Shown here: positions 45,101 to 48,945 of the stretch, piece after piece
How the letters are laid out: every line of letters starts with the position of its first letter
How positions within the stretch are numbered: position 1 is the stretch's first letter
Assembly (NCBI GenBank): GCA_946406115.1
Contig: OX291541.1
Coordinates: 20,181,908 to 20,245,907 of the forward strand
Source of the DNA: Apoda limacodes
Taxonomy: Eukaryota; Arthropoda; Insecta; Lepidoptera; Limacodidae
Direction: 5' to 3'
DNA: 64,000 nucleotides
Notes under the pieces: model-generated
Told to the model about the DNA's origin: nothing
Database searches by the model: none
What the model saw: only the letters and a program-made list of their open reading frames with translations
Translations under genes and position numbers: made by a program

Positions 45101-47703
45101 AAAGAAAAAAAACAAACAATCAAATCTTTCCTCTTTAATGGCATAATACATTCGTGTCTGTGAAACTATGGAAATACACACACAAAATTTCAAACCAATC
45201 GGTCGAGCCGTTTAGTAGTTGACATACCGACAGCAGCGCCACCTACCGGGTCCAATTGTATTTTTAAAACATCCAGGAAACCATCGAAATACCCATATAA
45301 AATTTCAACCCAATCGGTTCAGCCGTTTAAAAGTTATGTAAAAAAGATAAGTATGGAAGGATAATTCTTACTACCCGTTGTCCTATTACTCGTTTTCCCG
45401 TAGGAATGAAGCCTATGTTCATCAAGGATAATGTCGGCTTATAATGGTAAAAGAATTTTTCAAATCGGTCCAGTAGTTTCGGAGTCTATTCAATACAAAC
45501 AAACAATCAGATCTTTCCTCTTTATAATATTAGTATAGATTAGGGTAAAAGTGTGATAGATGCCTAACTTTTTGAATTTGAGTTATAATTATTAAGACGA
45601 TTACTATTATTAAAAAGAAGTTTATGGTTATTGATAGACTGGACCTTTAACTCGAAATTGGTAAATGAAAAAAAAAAAAATTTCCTTACATACATAAAAA
45701 TAAGTAAAAAAAAGGTTAACTCTAAGAAAGAGGATAGATGTCTATGGTGTGGGATAGTTGCACATTTGCATTTTATAATGTGAGGATAGATGCCAAGAAA
45801 TGAAACAAAAACTTTTGCTAACATTTGTGTAGTTTTATTGCAAATTTAACTAAACAAAATTAAAAATAATAATTTCTTTCTATTAACTACATATTTTTCT
45901 TTGGATTGAATCACTTATTATCCAATCTAATTTTGACTTTGTATTTTTATAATCTTCCAAGCATTCTTAGCAGAAGAAGACAAATAAACTGTTGCTTGCT
46001 TTTGTTTTGATTTAATTTCTTTGTTCTCAGTTCCTTTTTTCTTTTCTACTTTTTTTATTTCTGCTACGTCTCTACTCTTTGTACTTAATTCTGTCTCTTC
46101 TTTTGCAGGTATATCTTTTGTCGCTTTTGCTTTATATTTTTTTTACTTTTATGAATACTCTTAAGTACAAGAAAACAGCATACTGTTTTCCTCTTTTATA
46201 AAATGGAATAAGTATACTCAGTCTAGTGGCTGTGGTGCTTGGGTTTTACGACTCGGCAAAAAAAATGATATCTTCTTCATCGCAATTTCACCGTTGTCCA
46301 TAGCTTCCATGGCTTTTATCGAAGCTTCCTGTGTCCATTGAGCACGCAGTCGAGCATTTTTTTATTATATATTTTCGTGGCATATTACAATATAAATTAT
46401 AACATAACAAAAACAGCAAAATATTTGCTCAAAGTATAACACAAAACTTTTGTTTTCTGTCTGTTATTAAGAGTATAGACGGTTTAAGGGCATCTATGGT
46501 ATCCCAAAACTGAAGCATCTATACTTTTAGCTAGAGATAGATGCCTCTTGTATTTAAAAAACAATGGCTTTTGCAATGACAGAAAAAATAGGCATGTCAA
46601 ACACACTATTAAGAATACTATAAAAACAAAAAGCATTCATCCCACTTTTACCCTAAGTATATCTTAAAACTTATATGCCTACTACACTTTTTAGGGTTTC
46701 GTAGCCAAATGGCTTAAAGGCAACCCTTATAAATTTGCCATGTCCGTCCGTCCGTCCATCCATATGTCACAGTCTCATAATTCAGCTATCTTTGTATTGA
46801 TTTTAATGGAATTTTACATACCGTGTATGTAAAAAGTGGCCGTTTTTAGCAGAAATGCCAACTACAACTCACAGATATTATTTAGAAACTATATAAAACC
46901 TTCTAAAAATAGCTTATGACTAGCTTTATATTTGTGACATTTGGATTTTAGAAATTCGTTTTCTACGAAGAGAAAATTGAGGATATCTAATGGCGGCGCT
47001 AGTTAGCTGCTATATGCGCCTTAAACTCGAAAATATGTCAGAAATTATTTCCAATTACAAGTTTACTAAAACGGGCCGGTCAGCTTGTAAGTTTCCTTAA
47101 ATCTGTAAGGAAAGATGTAATTTAAAAAGCCGTTTGACAACTTTCCGTAACCTAACAAATTTCCTAGCTAACTTATGAGTTTACGCATGTTACAAATTTC
47201 CTGCGACATATATATAGATATAATAATATAAATAGTTGTGATGACGTTTGATGACGTTTTTAAATCTTATTTATAACGAAAGAAAGACCTTATCCACAAA
47301 TTCAAAGTCGCTCAGCGAGCTATGGAGAGGGCTATGCAACAATATAGCTATGGGTATAGAACTAATAGCACTATTGCTGTGGTTGGTATTTCTTCGAAAA
47401 TATGATCACAACACTGGACTGCTGCTGGCTGATTGATGTCATGAAAGGATGATATTTTTAGCAAACCTCTTGACCAGGTTCTCACTATTTCCACTTTATT
47501 GACAAAAGCATGACAAAAAGCCGTGTTTCCATTATGTAAGACTTACTTGAGCTTTGGTGGGATGAGGTCCACCTTGAAACTCCACCGTTCCATACGCGTC
47601 AGTCGGCGCAGGCTGGGTATGCCTGGCTGGGACCCAGGATTCTCCCAGCGCCGCTGTGGCAATGCTGGACCCATGGGCGGTCTTGCTGAGGCCGCACCAA
47701 CAT
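81..47703 (-). CDS. trpm: TRPM-family cation channel gene (whole visible locus, incomplete at both ends)
   Basis: This is a melastatin-type TRP channel: a tetrameric six-helix membrane cation channel, in insects linked to Mg/Zn/Ca handling (family knowledge). I joined 28 exon positions on the minus strand, each with a GT donor and AG acceptor and matching phase. The product reads in order: N-terminal melastatin region with '[11 protein letters not shown]' and '[13 protein letters not shown]', helical MHR repeats, '[17 protein letters not shown]', pre-S1 '[14 protein letters not shown]', S1-S6, pore motif 'PYFMLYGEV', TRP box region '[13 protein letters not shown]...KPVLPPP', a short coiled coil, and a low-complexity tail. 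About 1,650 codons are visible. No C-terminal kinase is seen before the window ends. The first roughly 60-100 residues before 'CWCG' were not identified. Two antisense genes and many transposons lie in the introns. Confidence 0.95.
200..1142. other. TRPM intron, no gene
   Basis: AT-rich. A piece near 255-285 ('gacctgacagacattgt') resembles a dispersed repeat also seen at 25565. I see no exon. Confidence 0.6.
1143..1418 (-). CDS. trpm: TRPM exon: C-terminal tail (acceptor uncertain)
   Basis: It encodes a segment with '[20 protein letters not shown]', '[20 protein letters not shown]' and '[13 protein letters not shown]'. Donor 'gtaaga' is good. The in-frame acceptor at 1419-1420 follows a purine run and is weak. 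A second in-phase acceptor would start the exon at 1319 instead. The open frame across the whole stretch favours the longer form but does not prove it. Confidence 0.7.
1466..1945 (-). repeat. Local direct duplication in a TRPM intron
   Basis: 1466-1578 and 1838-1945 are diverged direct repeats: 'tttgtaatt(a/g)gctgtgtg', 'aatgtg(t)', 'caa(a)ata(t/c)aac' and 'acacgagcactt/acacgaacactt'. A LINE tail separates them. Confidence 0.6.
1588..1733 (-). mobile_element. LINE 3' tail fragment with GATA repeat
   Basis: On the minus strand: 'gtctggtagagatcgcttat' then 'aagcgattgcc', ending in a 'gtgccataaagtaaat' type tail and (TATC)n. This is a familiar lepidopteran LINE 3' end. A related tail lies at 23562-23680. 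Confidence 0.55.
2068..2241 (-). CDS. trpm: TRPM exon: C-terminal tail
   Basis: It encodes '[20 protein letters not shown]', '[20 protein letters not shown]' and '[11 protein letters not shown]'. Good acceptor 'ttgtag' and donor 'gtaagt'; 174 bases; phases match the 3.5 kb exon upstream. Confidence 0.85.
2300..2450. repeat. Dispersed repeat, copy 1
   Basis: 'aattttacttttctcaaagc' and 'ggcggtaattacgtgcctat' match a second copy at 27985-28090 ('ggcggtaatgatacgcctat'). The family is not identified. Confidence 0.55.
2450..3519. other. TRPM intron, no gene
   Basis: AT-rich. A short 'agcgccatctagcggtggcg' at about 2528 is a common lepidopteran repeat motif. Nothing else is supported. Confidence 0.6.
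3520..3667 (-). CDS. trpm: TRPM exon: C-terminal tail
   Basis: It encodes '[20 protein letters not shown]', then '[20 protein letters not shown]' and 'FSPTHTPR'. The '[12 protein letters not shown]' block looks conserved rather than random. Donor 'gtaagt'; 148 bases. Confidence 0.85.
4326..4468 (-). CDS. trpm: TRPM exon: C-terminal tail
   Basis: It encodes '[20 protein letters not shown]' and '[17 protein letters not shown]'. Acceptor 'gtcag', donor 'gtgaga'; 143 bases. Its phase is the one needed to join the 7.4 kb and 3.5 kb exons, which is the main evidence. The composition is low complexity. Confidence 0.8.
4973..5088. repeat. Palindromic AT repeat
   Basis: 'aaactttataaactttttat' and its inverse 'aaagtttataaagt' alternate twice, so the stretch can fold on itself and is also a tandem duplication of about 55 bases. 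It lies in a TRPM intron. Confidence 0.8.
5090..7040. other. TRPM intron, no gene
   Basis: Mostly AT-rich non-coding. An open frame at 6144-6374 shows no protein-like signature; it includes an imperfect hairpin around 6270-6330. Confidence 0.55.
7040..7228 (+). mobile_element. Helitron-like repeat end
   Basis: 'acgaagtcgcgggcaacagc' followed by 'tagt' is the same terminal motif as at 14.0 kb, with 'atcgcgaagaaactactaaa' upstream. No coding sequence is seen. Confidence 0.45.
7441..7558 (-). CDS. trpm: TRPM exon: C-terminal tail
   Basis: It encodes '[20 protein letters not shown]' and '[18 protein letters not shown]'. Donor 'gtatgt', acceptor 'tttag'; 118 bases. Phases (2 in, 2 out) match the flanking exons. 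It is basic and Ser/Thr-rich and carries no recognised domain. Confidence 0.8.
7559..8362. other. TRPM intron, no gene
   Basis: AT-rich, with a short (AC)-rich stretch at about 7830-7875. I see nothing else. Confidence 0.6.
8363..8566 (-). mobile_element. tRNA-derived SINE copy
   Basis: The reverse strand reads 'ggtagtgtgctgtgcacagt', a B-box-like 'gattcggttcc', then 'tgataaacatttgtgtttg' shared with the copy at 60.3 kb, and ends with a Cys-style 'gacggcgcc' tail. It contains a run of 'cata' repeats. It is located in a TRPM intron. Confidence 0.55.
9353..9542 (-). CDS. trpm: TRPM exon: C-terminal tail with tandem acceptor
   Basis: It encodes '[20 protein letters not shown]', '[20 protein letters not shown]' and '[15 protein letters not shown]'. 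The upstream acceptor reads 'tagcag', so splicing at the first AG would extend the exon to 9545 and add one Gln without breaking frame. The length is 190 bases, leaving one base for the next exon. Confidence 0.85.
9546..11217. other. TRPM intron, no gene
   Basis: I see no coding sequence. Around 10935-11060 the base composition is less AT-rich and may be a repeat fragment, unidentified. Confidence 0.55.
11218..11391 (-). CDS. trpm: TRPM exon: C-terminal tail
   Basis: It encodes '[20 protein letters not shown]', '[20 protein letters not shown]' and ends 'HDSQPSD'. It contains a donor-like 'ggtaagta' after the fourth codon on the coding strand that could make a shorter exon, but full length keeps phase with both neighbours. 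The length is 174 bases. Confidence 0.82.
11392..13184. other. TRPM intron, no gene
   Basis: AT-rich. 'tcagtctgtccatgtgccaca' near 12145 is a fragment of a dispersed repeat also seen near 8990 and 46740. No exon found. Confidence 0.55.
13185..13376 (-). CDS. trpm: TRPM exon: coiled coil end and start of C-terminal tail
   Basis: It encodes '[20 protein letters not shown]' (coiled coil continuation), then '[20 protein letters not shown]' and '[10 protein letters not shown]'. The length is 192 bases. After this point the sequence is Ser/Pro/Arg-rich and less conserved. Confidence 0.9.
13530..14036 (+). mobile_element. Helitron-like interspersed repeat
   Basis: It contains 'aaaatttggcacgaatatt' and ends 'cgcgggcagcagctagt', the ending seen in many lepidopteran Helitron-like or related non-autonomous repeats. 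It fills much of this TRPM intron. Confidence 0.5.
14616..14738 (-). CDS. trpm: TRPM exon: coiled-coil segment
   Basis: It encodes '[20 protein letters not shown]' and '[20 protein letters not shown]', with hydrophobic residues at heptad spacing, as in the tetramerising coiled coil after the TRP domain. The length is 123 bases, 41 codons. Confidence 0.9.
14840..15073 (-). CDS. trpm: TRPM exon: TRP box and TRP helix
   Basis: It encodes '[20 protein letters not shown]', '[16 protein letters not shown]' and an acidic helix '[16 protein letters not shown]'. The 'W.FQR...EY..KPVLPPP' signature is the TRPM TRP domain, which sits along the inner membrane face after S6. The length is 234 bases, 78 codons. 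Confidence 0.96.
15692..15913 (-). CDS. trpm: TRPM alternative pore exon B (pore helix, filter, S6)
   Basis: It is 74 codons, phase 0 at both ends. It encodes '[20 protein letters not shown]', '[19 protein letters not shown]' and S6 '[19 protein letters not shown]', ending 'VSHQ'. After 'GEV' it has Y-A-D-K-I-N-P-E, closer to the canonical acidic TRPM filter than exon A. The donor starts 'gttttttt', which is weak, as for exon A. Only 513 bases separate the two cassettes. Including both would duplicate the pore helix and S6 in frame, so mutually exclusive use is the natural inference. Confidence 0.95.
16427..16645 (-). CDS. trpm: TRPM alternative pore exon A (pore helix, filter, S6)
   Basis: It is 73 codons, phase 0 at both ends. 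It encodes '[20 protein letters not shown]', '[18 protein letters not shown]' and S6 '[19 protein letters not shown]', ending 'VSHQ'. It starts and ends at the same codon positions as the exon at 15.69 kb and aligns to it end to end (48 of 73 identical, one gap), so the pair are duplicated cassettes. After the 'GEV' filter motif this copy has F-A-E-Q-M-A-P-P. Both cysteines of the extracellular loop are kept. The acceptor 'ttacag' and the donor, which begins 'gtttgc', are usable, though the donor is weaker than most here. Confidence 0.95.
16646..17245. other. TRPM intron between S5 and pore exons
   Basis: Non-coding. It separates the S5 exon from the two alternative pore exons, so any docking or splice-choice elements would lie here or at 15914-16426. 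I cannot point to one. Confidence 0.5.
17246..17391 (-). CDS. trpm: TRPM exon: S4-S5 linker and S5
   Basis: It encodes '[20 protein letters not shown]' and '[20 protein letters not shown]', ending 'WDLIRD'. 'FGVARQAIL' is a strongly conserved S5-end motif. It ends on a codon boundary, so either of two downstream pore exons can be joined in frame. Confidence 0.96.
17616..17806 (-). CDS. trpm: TRPM exon: transmembrane helices S3-S4
   Basis: It encodes '[20 protein letters not shown]' leading to S3, then '[20 protein letters not shown]' (S4) and 'GVNKYL'. 'WNLWN' and 'YWYLRIL' are conserved TRPM motifs. The length is 191 bases. Confidence 0.96.
18144..18301 (-). CDS. trpm: TRPM exon: transmembrane helices S1-S2
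   Basis: It encodes S1 '[18 protein letters not shown]', then '[20 protein letters not shown]' (S2) and '[11 protein letters not shown]'. The length is 158 bases, leaving two codon bases for the next exon. Confidence 0.96.
19025..19222 (-). CDS. trpm: TRPM exon: pre-S1 region
   Basis: It encodes '[12 protein letters not shown]', '[20 protein letters not shown]' and '[18 protein letters not shown]'. '[12 protein letters not shown]' is the conserved pre-S1 motif. The length is 198 bases, exactly 66 codons. Confidence 0.95.
19223..21143. other. TRPM intron, no supported exon
   Basis: A minus-strand open frame at 20266-20538 has a basic start and a hydrophobic end but no match to TRPM in phase. 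I treat it as chance. The rest is AT-rich. Confidence 0.5.
21144..21296 (-). CDS. trpm: TRPM exon: linker before S1
   Basis: It encodes '[20 protein letters not shown]' followed by an acidic stretch (about residues 20-51) ending 'DPTDAE'. The length is 153 bases, 51 codons. The short hydrophobic run at the start is the usual pre-S1 amphipathic segment of TRPM. Confidence 0.88.
21976..22187 (-). CDS. trpm: TRPM exon: MHR4 helical repeats
   Basis: It encodes '[20 protein letters not shown]', '[20 protein letters not shown]' and '[19 protein letters not shown]'. The length is 212 bases and it ends on a codon boundary. The 'CLSLAV' and 'LWMGG' motifs fix the identity. Confidence 0.96.
22250..22422. 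mobile_element. Short foldback element
   Basis: 'aaacccgactgcaaaaacat' at left and its exact inverse at right (around 22375-22400) form arms of at least 28 bases around a loop of about 85 bases. It lies in the TRPM intron just upstream of the 21976 exon. The transcript could form a strong hairpin. Confidence 0.75.
22875..23064 (-). CDS. trpm: TRPM exon: MHR4 helical repeats
   Basis: It encodes '[20 protein letters not shown]' and '[20 protein letters not shown]', ending 'GKEFETK'. The Trp/Met/His pattern is diagnostic for TRPM before S1. The length is 190 bases. Confidence 0.96.
23562..23690 (-). mobile_element. LINE 3' tail fragment
   Basis: 'agatagatatatactttatt' with 'gcacacgaaaaaaaaatta' parallels 1588-1640 and marks a reversed LINE tail. 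Nothing coding is seen around it. Confidence 0.45.
24296..24720 (-). mobile_element. Degenerate LINE ORF2 C-terminal fragment
   Basis: On the minus strand a frame gives '[18 protein letters not shown]' (about 24615-24665) and another, near 24340, '[16 protein letters not shown]'. Both resemble the ends of insect LINE reverse-transcriptase proteins. Frames are interrupted. Confidence 0.45.
25209..25392 (-). CDS. trpm: TRPM exon: helical MHR region
   Basis: It encodes '[20 protein letters not shown]', a polar loop, and ends '[12 protein letters not shown]'. The length is 184 bases. It ends on a codon boundary before 'MWAVLTKR' of the next exon. Confidence 0.93.
25393..26601. other. TRPM intron, no gene
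   Basis: It contains a 'gttgacctgacagacgtttt' repeat piece and a C-run near 25605. No exon is seen. Confidence 0.55.
26602..26860 (-). CDS. trpm: TRPM exon: helical MHR region
   Basis: It encodes '[20 protein letters not shown]', '[20 protein letters not shown]' and '[20 protein letters not shown]'. The length is 259 bases and phases fit on both sides. This is one of the clearest family matches in the window. Confidence 0.96.
27047..27276. mobile_element. Foldback MITE family 'gcgttctattgac', copy 1
   Basis: It starts 'ggtgcgttctattgacggca' and ends near 'gtcaacaaaacgccccc', an imperfect inverse. The interior contains 'gtgcagccaatgcgttgaat' and 'tgacgtcatagcgcattca'. A second copy lies at 62782 in the same orientation. 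Confidence 0.65.
27985..28150. repeat. Dispersed repeat, copy 2
   Basis: It is related to 2300-2450 at its left. Its right part 'gaaattcgttttctacgaag' plus 'agaaaattgaggat' is nearly identical to 46947-46990. Confidence 0.55.
28245..28660. mobile_element. Helitron-like or related repeat
   Basis: 'cggctctgcccgccctaaat' and 'catccagatccgtctagtga' belong to a dispersed family also present at 45.0 kb. A second end, 'gaagctgcgagaaaaagctagt', precedes it. Confidence 0.45.
28799..28988 (-). CDS. trpm: TRPM exon: MHR3/ankyrin-like helical region
   Basis: It encodes 'ITVFRIQE', '[20 protein letters not shown]' and '[20 protein letters not shown]'. 'WNRVDIAR' is nearly invariant in TRPM channels. The length is 190 bases, with one base left for the next exon. 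Confidence 0.95.
29165..29335 (-). mobile_element. tRNA-derived SINE copy
   Basis: It shares 'ttgtactatggatac' and 'tcagcagtcgggtca...acccactga' with the copy at 55.7 kb, and 'gtgcaggaaccgaac' (inverse B box). It lies in a TRPM intron between the exons at 28.8 and 29.6 kb. Confidence 0.6.
29579..29726 (-). CDS. trpm: TRPM exon: MHR linker helix
   Basis: It encodes '[19 protein letters not shown]' and '[19 protein letters not shown]', matching the TRPM segment with an 'LLQC' motif. The acceptor context (tctag) has a weak pyrimidine tract, but the phase is exact. Confidence 0.9.
30809..31199. mobile_element. TTAA-flanked MITE, copy 1
   Basis: The element is 391 bases with TTAA at each end and long inverted arms of about 60 bases: 'gaggatacacttcgcggcgc' at left and its near-inverse at right. 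TTAA target sites suggest mobilisation by a piggyBac-type transposase. It sits in the TRPM intron close to the exon at 31295. Confidence 0.75.
31295..31451 (-). CDS. trpm: TRPM exon: end of SLOG-like domain
   Basis: It encodes '[20 protein letters not shown]' and '[20 protein letters not shown]', a hallmark TRPM segment. Donor 'gtaagt'; 157 bases. A TTAA-flanked MITE ends about 95 bases from its donor side. Confidence 0.95.
32312..32713 (+). CDS. MADF-domain protein, short (nested in a TRPM intron)
   Basis: MADF domains (Myb/SANT-like in Adf-1) bind DNA and often act in insect transcription regulators (family knowledge). The first ATG in frame is at 32312 with context 'aaaatgg'; an earlier TTG is not a credible start. 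The protein is about 133 residues: '[20 protein letters not shown]' (helix 1), '[17 protein letters not shown]' (helix 3) and '[11 protein letters not shown]' near residue 100 match MADF. No BESS motif follows. The frame ends at TAA or TAG-type stops around 32711, or, if the GT after 32704 is spliced to the AG at 32799, after one more codon. An AATAAA lies at 32912, close to the opposed TRPM exon. The upstream sequence is locally GC-rich (32200-32290). It resembles the gene at 35.2 kb, so it is probably a paralogue. Confidence 0.8.
   Translation: MEDQTNVVFPRKLLRRFILLYKELTCLWDKNCVTYKHKKKRHEAISKLTELVQEYDPSATRVHILRKIESLRACVRREYKKVQDSREKATTADELYTPQLWYYELFSFVFEDGDTSKCKLKINNETNENIMVR
32937..33073 (-). 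CDS. trpm: TRPM exon: SLOG-like domain, nucleotide-fold segment
   Basis: It encodes '[19 protein letters not shown]' then '[17 protein letters not shown]'. The exon is 137 bases. It lies directly downstream, on the opposite strand, of the nested MADF gene at 32.3 kb, whose AATAAA signal is about 20 bases outside this exon. Confidence 0.95.
33104..33167 (+). repeat. 32-bp tandem duplication
   Basis: Two exact copies of a 32-base unit starting 'gcggctatttttgatgtgaa'. An inverted pair 'agcgtggcga...tcgccacgct' (33187-33225) follows directly. Both lie just outside the TRPM exon at 32937-33073. Confidence 0.85.
33230..35226. other. TRPM intron upstream of the MADF-BESS gene
   Basis: AT-rich, with the dispersed-repeat piece 'gcgagtccgactcgcacttg' at 33920. 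The last 200 bases before 35227 are GC-rich and likely hold the MADF-BESS promoter. Confidence 0.5.
35227..35592 (+). CDS. MADF-BESS protein, exon 1 (MADF domain)
   Basis: Probable DNA-binding regulator of the MADF-BESS class. ATG at 35227 ('aagatgg'). Exon 1 gives 122 residues: '[20 protein letters not shown]', '[17 protein letters not shown]', '[20 protein letters not shown]' and '[12 protein letters not shown]' are the MADF helices. I end the exon at 'RKN' before 'gtacct', a modest donor, because the next exon then joins in frame. Unspliced, the frame stops four codons later. The spliced protein is about 248 residues. The gene lies in a TRPM intron on the opposite strand, 2.5 kb from the related short gene at 32.3 kb. 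The upstream GC-rich 'agccgagccgagccgaac' region may be its promoter. Confidence 0.82.
35767..35998 (+). CDS. MADF-BESS protein, exon 2 (acidic linker)
   Basis: Acceptor 'cgacag', donor 'gtaagt'. It encodes '[20 protein letters not shown]', '[20 protein letters not shown]' and '[10 protein letters not shown]'. Acidic linkers between MADF and BESS are usual. The length is 232 bases, one base left over and completed as Gly by exon 3. Confidence 0.8.
36425..36520 (+). mobile_element. LINE 3' tail fragment
   Basis: 'ttggctggtagaaaatgccg' followed by 'ccgccattgtacacatg' and a terminal 'aaataaataaatg' matches the tail at 38.0 kb. It lies in intron 2 of the MADF-BESS gene, same strand. Confidence 0.6.
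36862..37010 (+). CDS. MADF-BESS protein, exon 3 (BESS motif and stop)
   Basis: Acceptor 'ttccag'. It encodes '[20 protein letters not shown]' and '[20 protein letters not shown]', ending 'DPFK' and TAG. 'VAAKLR.LP...[10 protein letters not shown]' is the BESS protein-interaction motif. An ATTAAA about 55 bases after the stop is a possible poly(A) signal. Confidence 0.85.
37470..38085 (+). mobile_element. LINE 3' fragment (ORF2 end plus tail)
   Basis: '[20 protein letters not shown]'-type sequence around 37570-37640 (reading through small defects) is typical of the end of a CR1/jockey-like LINE ORF2. The tail 'ttggctggtagaaaatgccc' at 38000 and 'aaataagtaaataaa' end it. A tail-only copy is at 36.4 kb. 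Confidence 0.6.
38090..38912. other. TRPM intron, no gene
   Basis: AT-rich, nothing recognised. Confidence 0.55.
38913..39072 (-). CDS. trpm: TRPM exon: SLOG-like domain continued
   Basis: It encodes '[16 protein letters not shown]', '[20 protein letters not shown]' and ends 'YHAMASPR'. The 'IGIAPWG' motif is highly conserved in TRPM. Donor 'gtaagt'; 160 bases; phases 1-in and 2-out fit both neighbours. Confidence 0.95.
39073..40695. other. TRPM intron, no gene
   Basis: AT-rich, nothing recognised on either strand. Confidence 0.55.
40696..40909 (-). CDS. trpm: TRPM exon: SLOG-like N-terminal domain
   Basis: It encodes '[17 protein letters not shown]' through '[13 protein letters not shown]'. 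The glycine-rich 'ITIQGG' and 'FTGGTNTG' loops are typical of the SLOG fold in TRPM channels. The length is 214 bases; it starts on a codon boundary and leaves one base to be completed by the next exon. Confidence 0.95.
40998..41032 (+). repeat. (TA)n microsatellite
   Basis: 'tatatatatatatacatata' continuing as a simple dinucleotide run, in the TRPM intron upstream of the 40.7 kb exon. Confidence 0.9.
41475..42060 (-). mobile_element. Two reversed LINE 3' ends
   Basis: 'gagaagaaccggcaagaaac' at 41550 and 'gagaagaaccggaaagaaac' at 41984, each followed by 'tcagca', are two copies of a well-known lepidopteran LINE 3' region in reverse. The first is preceded by 'atcatttattcaatttaggc'. Confidence 0.5.
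42411..43262 (+). pseudogene. Decayed Crypton-like tyrosine recombinase
   Basis: Three frame segments together resemble the DNA-transposon tyrosine recombinases found in many insects. The first (42414-42692) has '[20 protein letters not shown]' and '[20 protein letters not shown]'; the second (42797-43003) '[20 protein letters not shown]'; the third (43007-43262) '[20 protein letters not shown]', '[18 protein letters not shown]' and '[19 protein letters not shown]'. The Arg of 'RLRKH' and the His of 'GHT' fit the catalytic set. In relatives I recall, a Tyr precedes 'RLPDD'; here that codon is a stop. Several stops and at least one frameshift make it non-functional. Family assignment is from recalled motif similarity. 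Confidence 0.62.
43556..43830 (+). repeat. 76-bp tandem array
   Basis: About three and a half copies spaced 75-76 bases apart share 'ataaatatatagg', 'atataatttttcttatgta', 'ggacgcat' and 'ttgcctta'. It follows the Crypton-like relic by 300 bases and may be part of it or an independent minisatellite. Confidence 0.8.
43830..44994. other. Non-coding stretch
   Basis: AT-rich. 'aacaagtttcctagatgccgc' at about 44740 may be a repeat fragment. No gene. Confidence 0.5.
44995..45535. mobile_element. Helitron-like or related repeat
   Basis: It begins 'ctagcttctgccagcggctt' with 'cgcccgccctaaatttcg' and ends 'tataatattagtatagatta'. The first 60 bases match the 28.38 kb copy. It lies against the TA of the pogo-like element. 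Confidence 0.5.
45541..46655 (-). mobile_element. Internally deleted pogo-like DNA transposon
   Basis: The element is bounded by TA and inverted ends 'GGGTAAAAGT...' (45543) and '...ACTTTTACCC' followed by TA (46653). Inside, on the minus strand, '[20 protein letters not shown]' then 'GEIAMKKIS' matches a pipsqueak-type HTH of pogo/Tigger transposases (46260-46370). A Lys-rich tail '[20 protein letters not shown]' to 'SSSAKNAWK' (45940-46130) resembles the C-terminal end of such a protein. The DDE core between them is absent. Short 'gatagatgcc'-type repeats cluster near both ends. Confidence 0.65.
46660..47280. other. Repeat fragments
   Basis: 'gtccgtccgtccgtccatcc' (46742) in a 'tttcgtagccaaatggctt' type dispersed repeat, and a match at 46947-46990 to 28105-28150. 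No gene. Confidence 0.55.
47280..47420 (+). mobile_element. LINE reverse-transcriptase fragment
   Basis: '[12 protein letters not shown]' (47299-47335) is a familiar motif near the end of many LINE ORF2 proteins. The frame is lost soon after. It sits just outside the first TRPM exon. Confidence 0.45.
47547..47703 (-). CDS. trpm: TRPM exon: N-terminal melastatin homology region
   Basis: Acceptor 'tccag' and donor 'gtaagt'. It encodes '[11 protein letters not shown]' and ends '[18 protein letters not shown]', a signature of TRPM N-termini. The length is 157 bases, entering with two codon bases supplied by an upstream exon that I could not place. It ends on a codon boundary. Confidence 0.93.
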
Positions 47704-48579
47704 CTGGACATTAAAAATCCATACTAATACTAAATATGCAAAAAGTGAGTTTGCTTGTTCATCCCACTTCGCCTCGGGGCAGCCAATTGAGAAAAAAGAA
47801 ATAGGCATACTTTTTATCCCTGTAAATTTAAAACTTACCATGGATAAATATAATTTCAGACATCCATTTGAACGAACTAAAGCAACAGTTATAGCTTGGT
47901 ATAGAAAACTTTACAAAGAGTTTCCACAGTAATACTTTACTACAATACCACGCCAAAAATCTGGTAGCACGGTCAAACGAGCTAATCGAAGCGAAGCTAC
48001 CTTTTCTCGAAGCGCTTCGTCGTTTTTTTGAACTGTCAAGGGTTTGGATTATACCAGATACACAAAATTCTCGGGATATGATATCAATTGTAGACTTATT
48101 TAACATAAAAAGTTTCAATTGCATAGCTTTTATAATTAATATTTTATTGATATCTAAAAATCCCGATTTCGTCACTCACTCACTGATGATCATCAAAATT
48201 GTTAGGATACTTTTGGAAGTCCTAGAAATTTGGTATGTGAGCTAGCATTAGTACAGAAACAAAGAAAAAAAATACGTTCAACTTTTACCCCCCCAACCGC
48301 TTAACCAGGGAATGGAAATTTGTATGAGACTTGCAAATTTTCATGCTCAAGGTCTGAAAATTGATACAGGGACACCTTGTTATAAATAATAAAATACATA
48401 TTTCAGGATTTTAGTACATCACCCCCTTTTGATTAGGGGACGAAAGTATGTATGGCTTTTTCCCCCGTACAAACTAAATATCATGTTGAGATGTAAAAGT
48501 ACACAGACTTCTTATTTCAAATAATAAAAAAAAGTTTTTTAGGTTTAAAAAAATCATATTTTAAATTAGGGATTAAAAG
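47704..48579. other. Probable TRPM intron, no exon found
   Basis: Upstream of the first TRPM exon recognised. Repeat-like around 48180-48480. No coding sequence is supported. Confidence 0.5.
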
Positions 48580-48945
48580 TAGGGATTGCAATCCCGCAGC
48601 TCATTCAATCCCGCGGGATTGATATGCGGGATTACTCAATCCCGCATCTTTGAAATTATACCATAAAATCAAATTGAAACTGCAGATTTTGTATAAAAAC
48701 TTTTATTAATCATTTCTTAGAAAAGAAATTAAGTATAAGAAATTAGTCATCTGTTTTCTAAGATTCATCTTTAAATGTTTGGCATAGTTAATTAGTTTTG
48801 TTTAATTTTACCCTTAATGCTAACAACAGTTTTATATTTTAAATTCAGTCTTATTCATATAATAACTAATAATCGAATCATAACTTTCTCTTAGATGCTG
48901 TTACTATGATATCAACCTATGGTGATAATTTTTAAAAATACGCTC

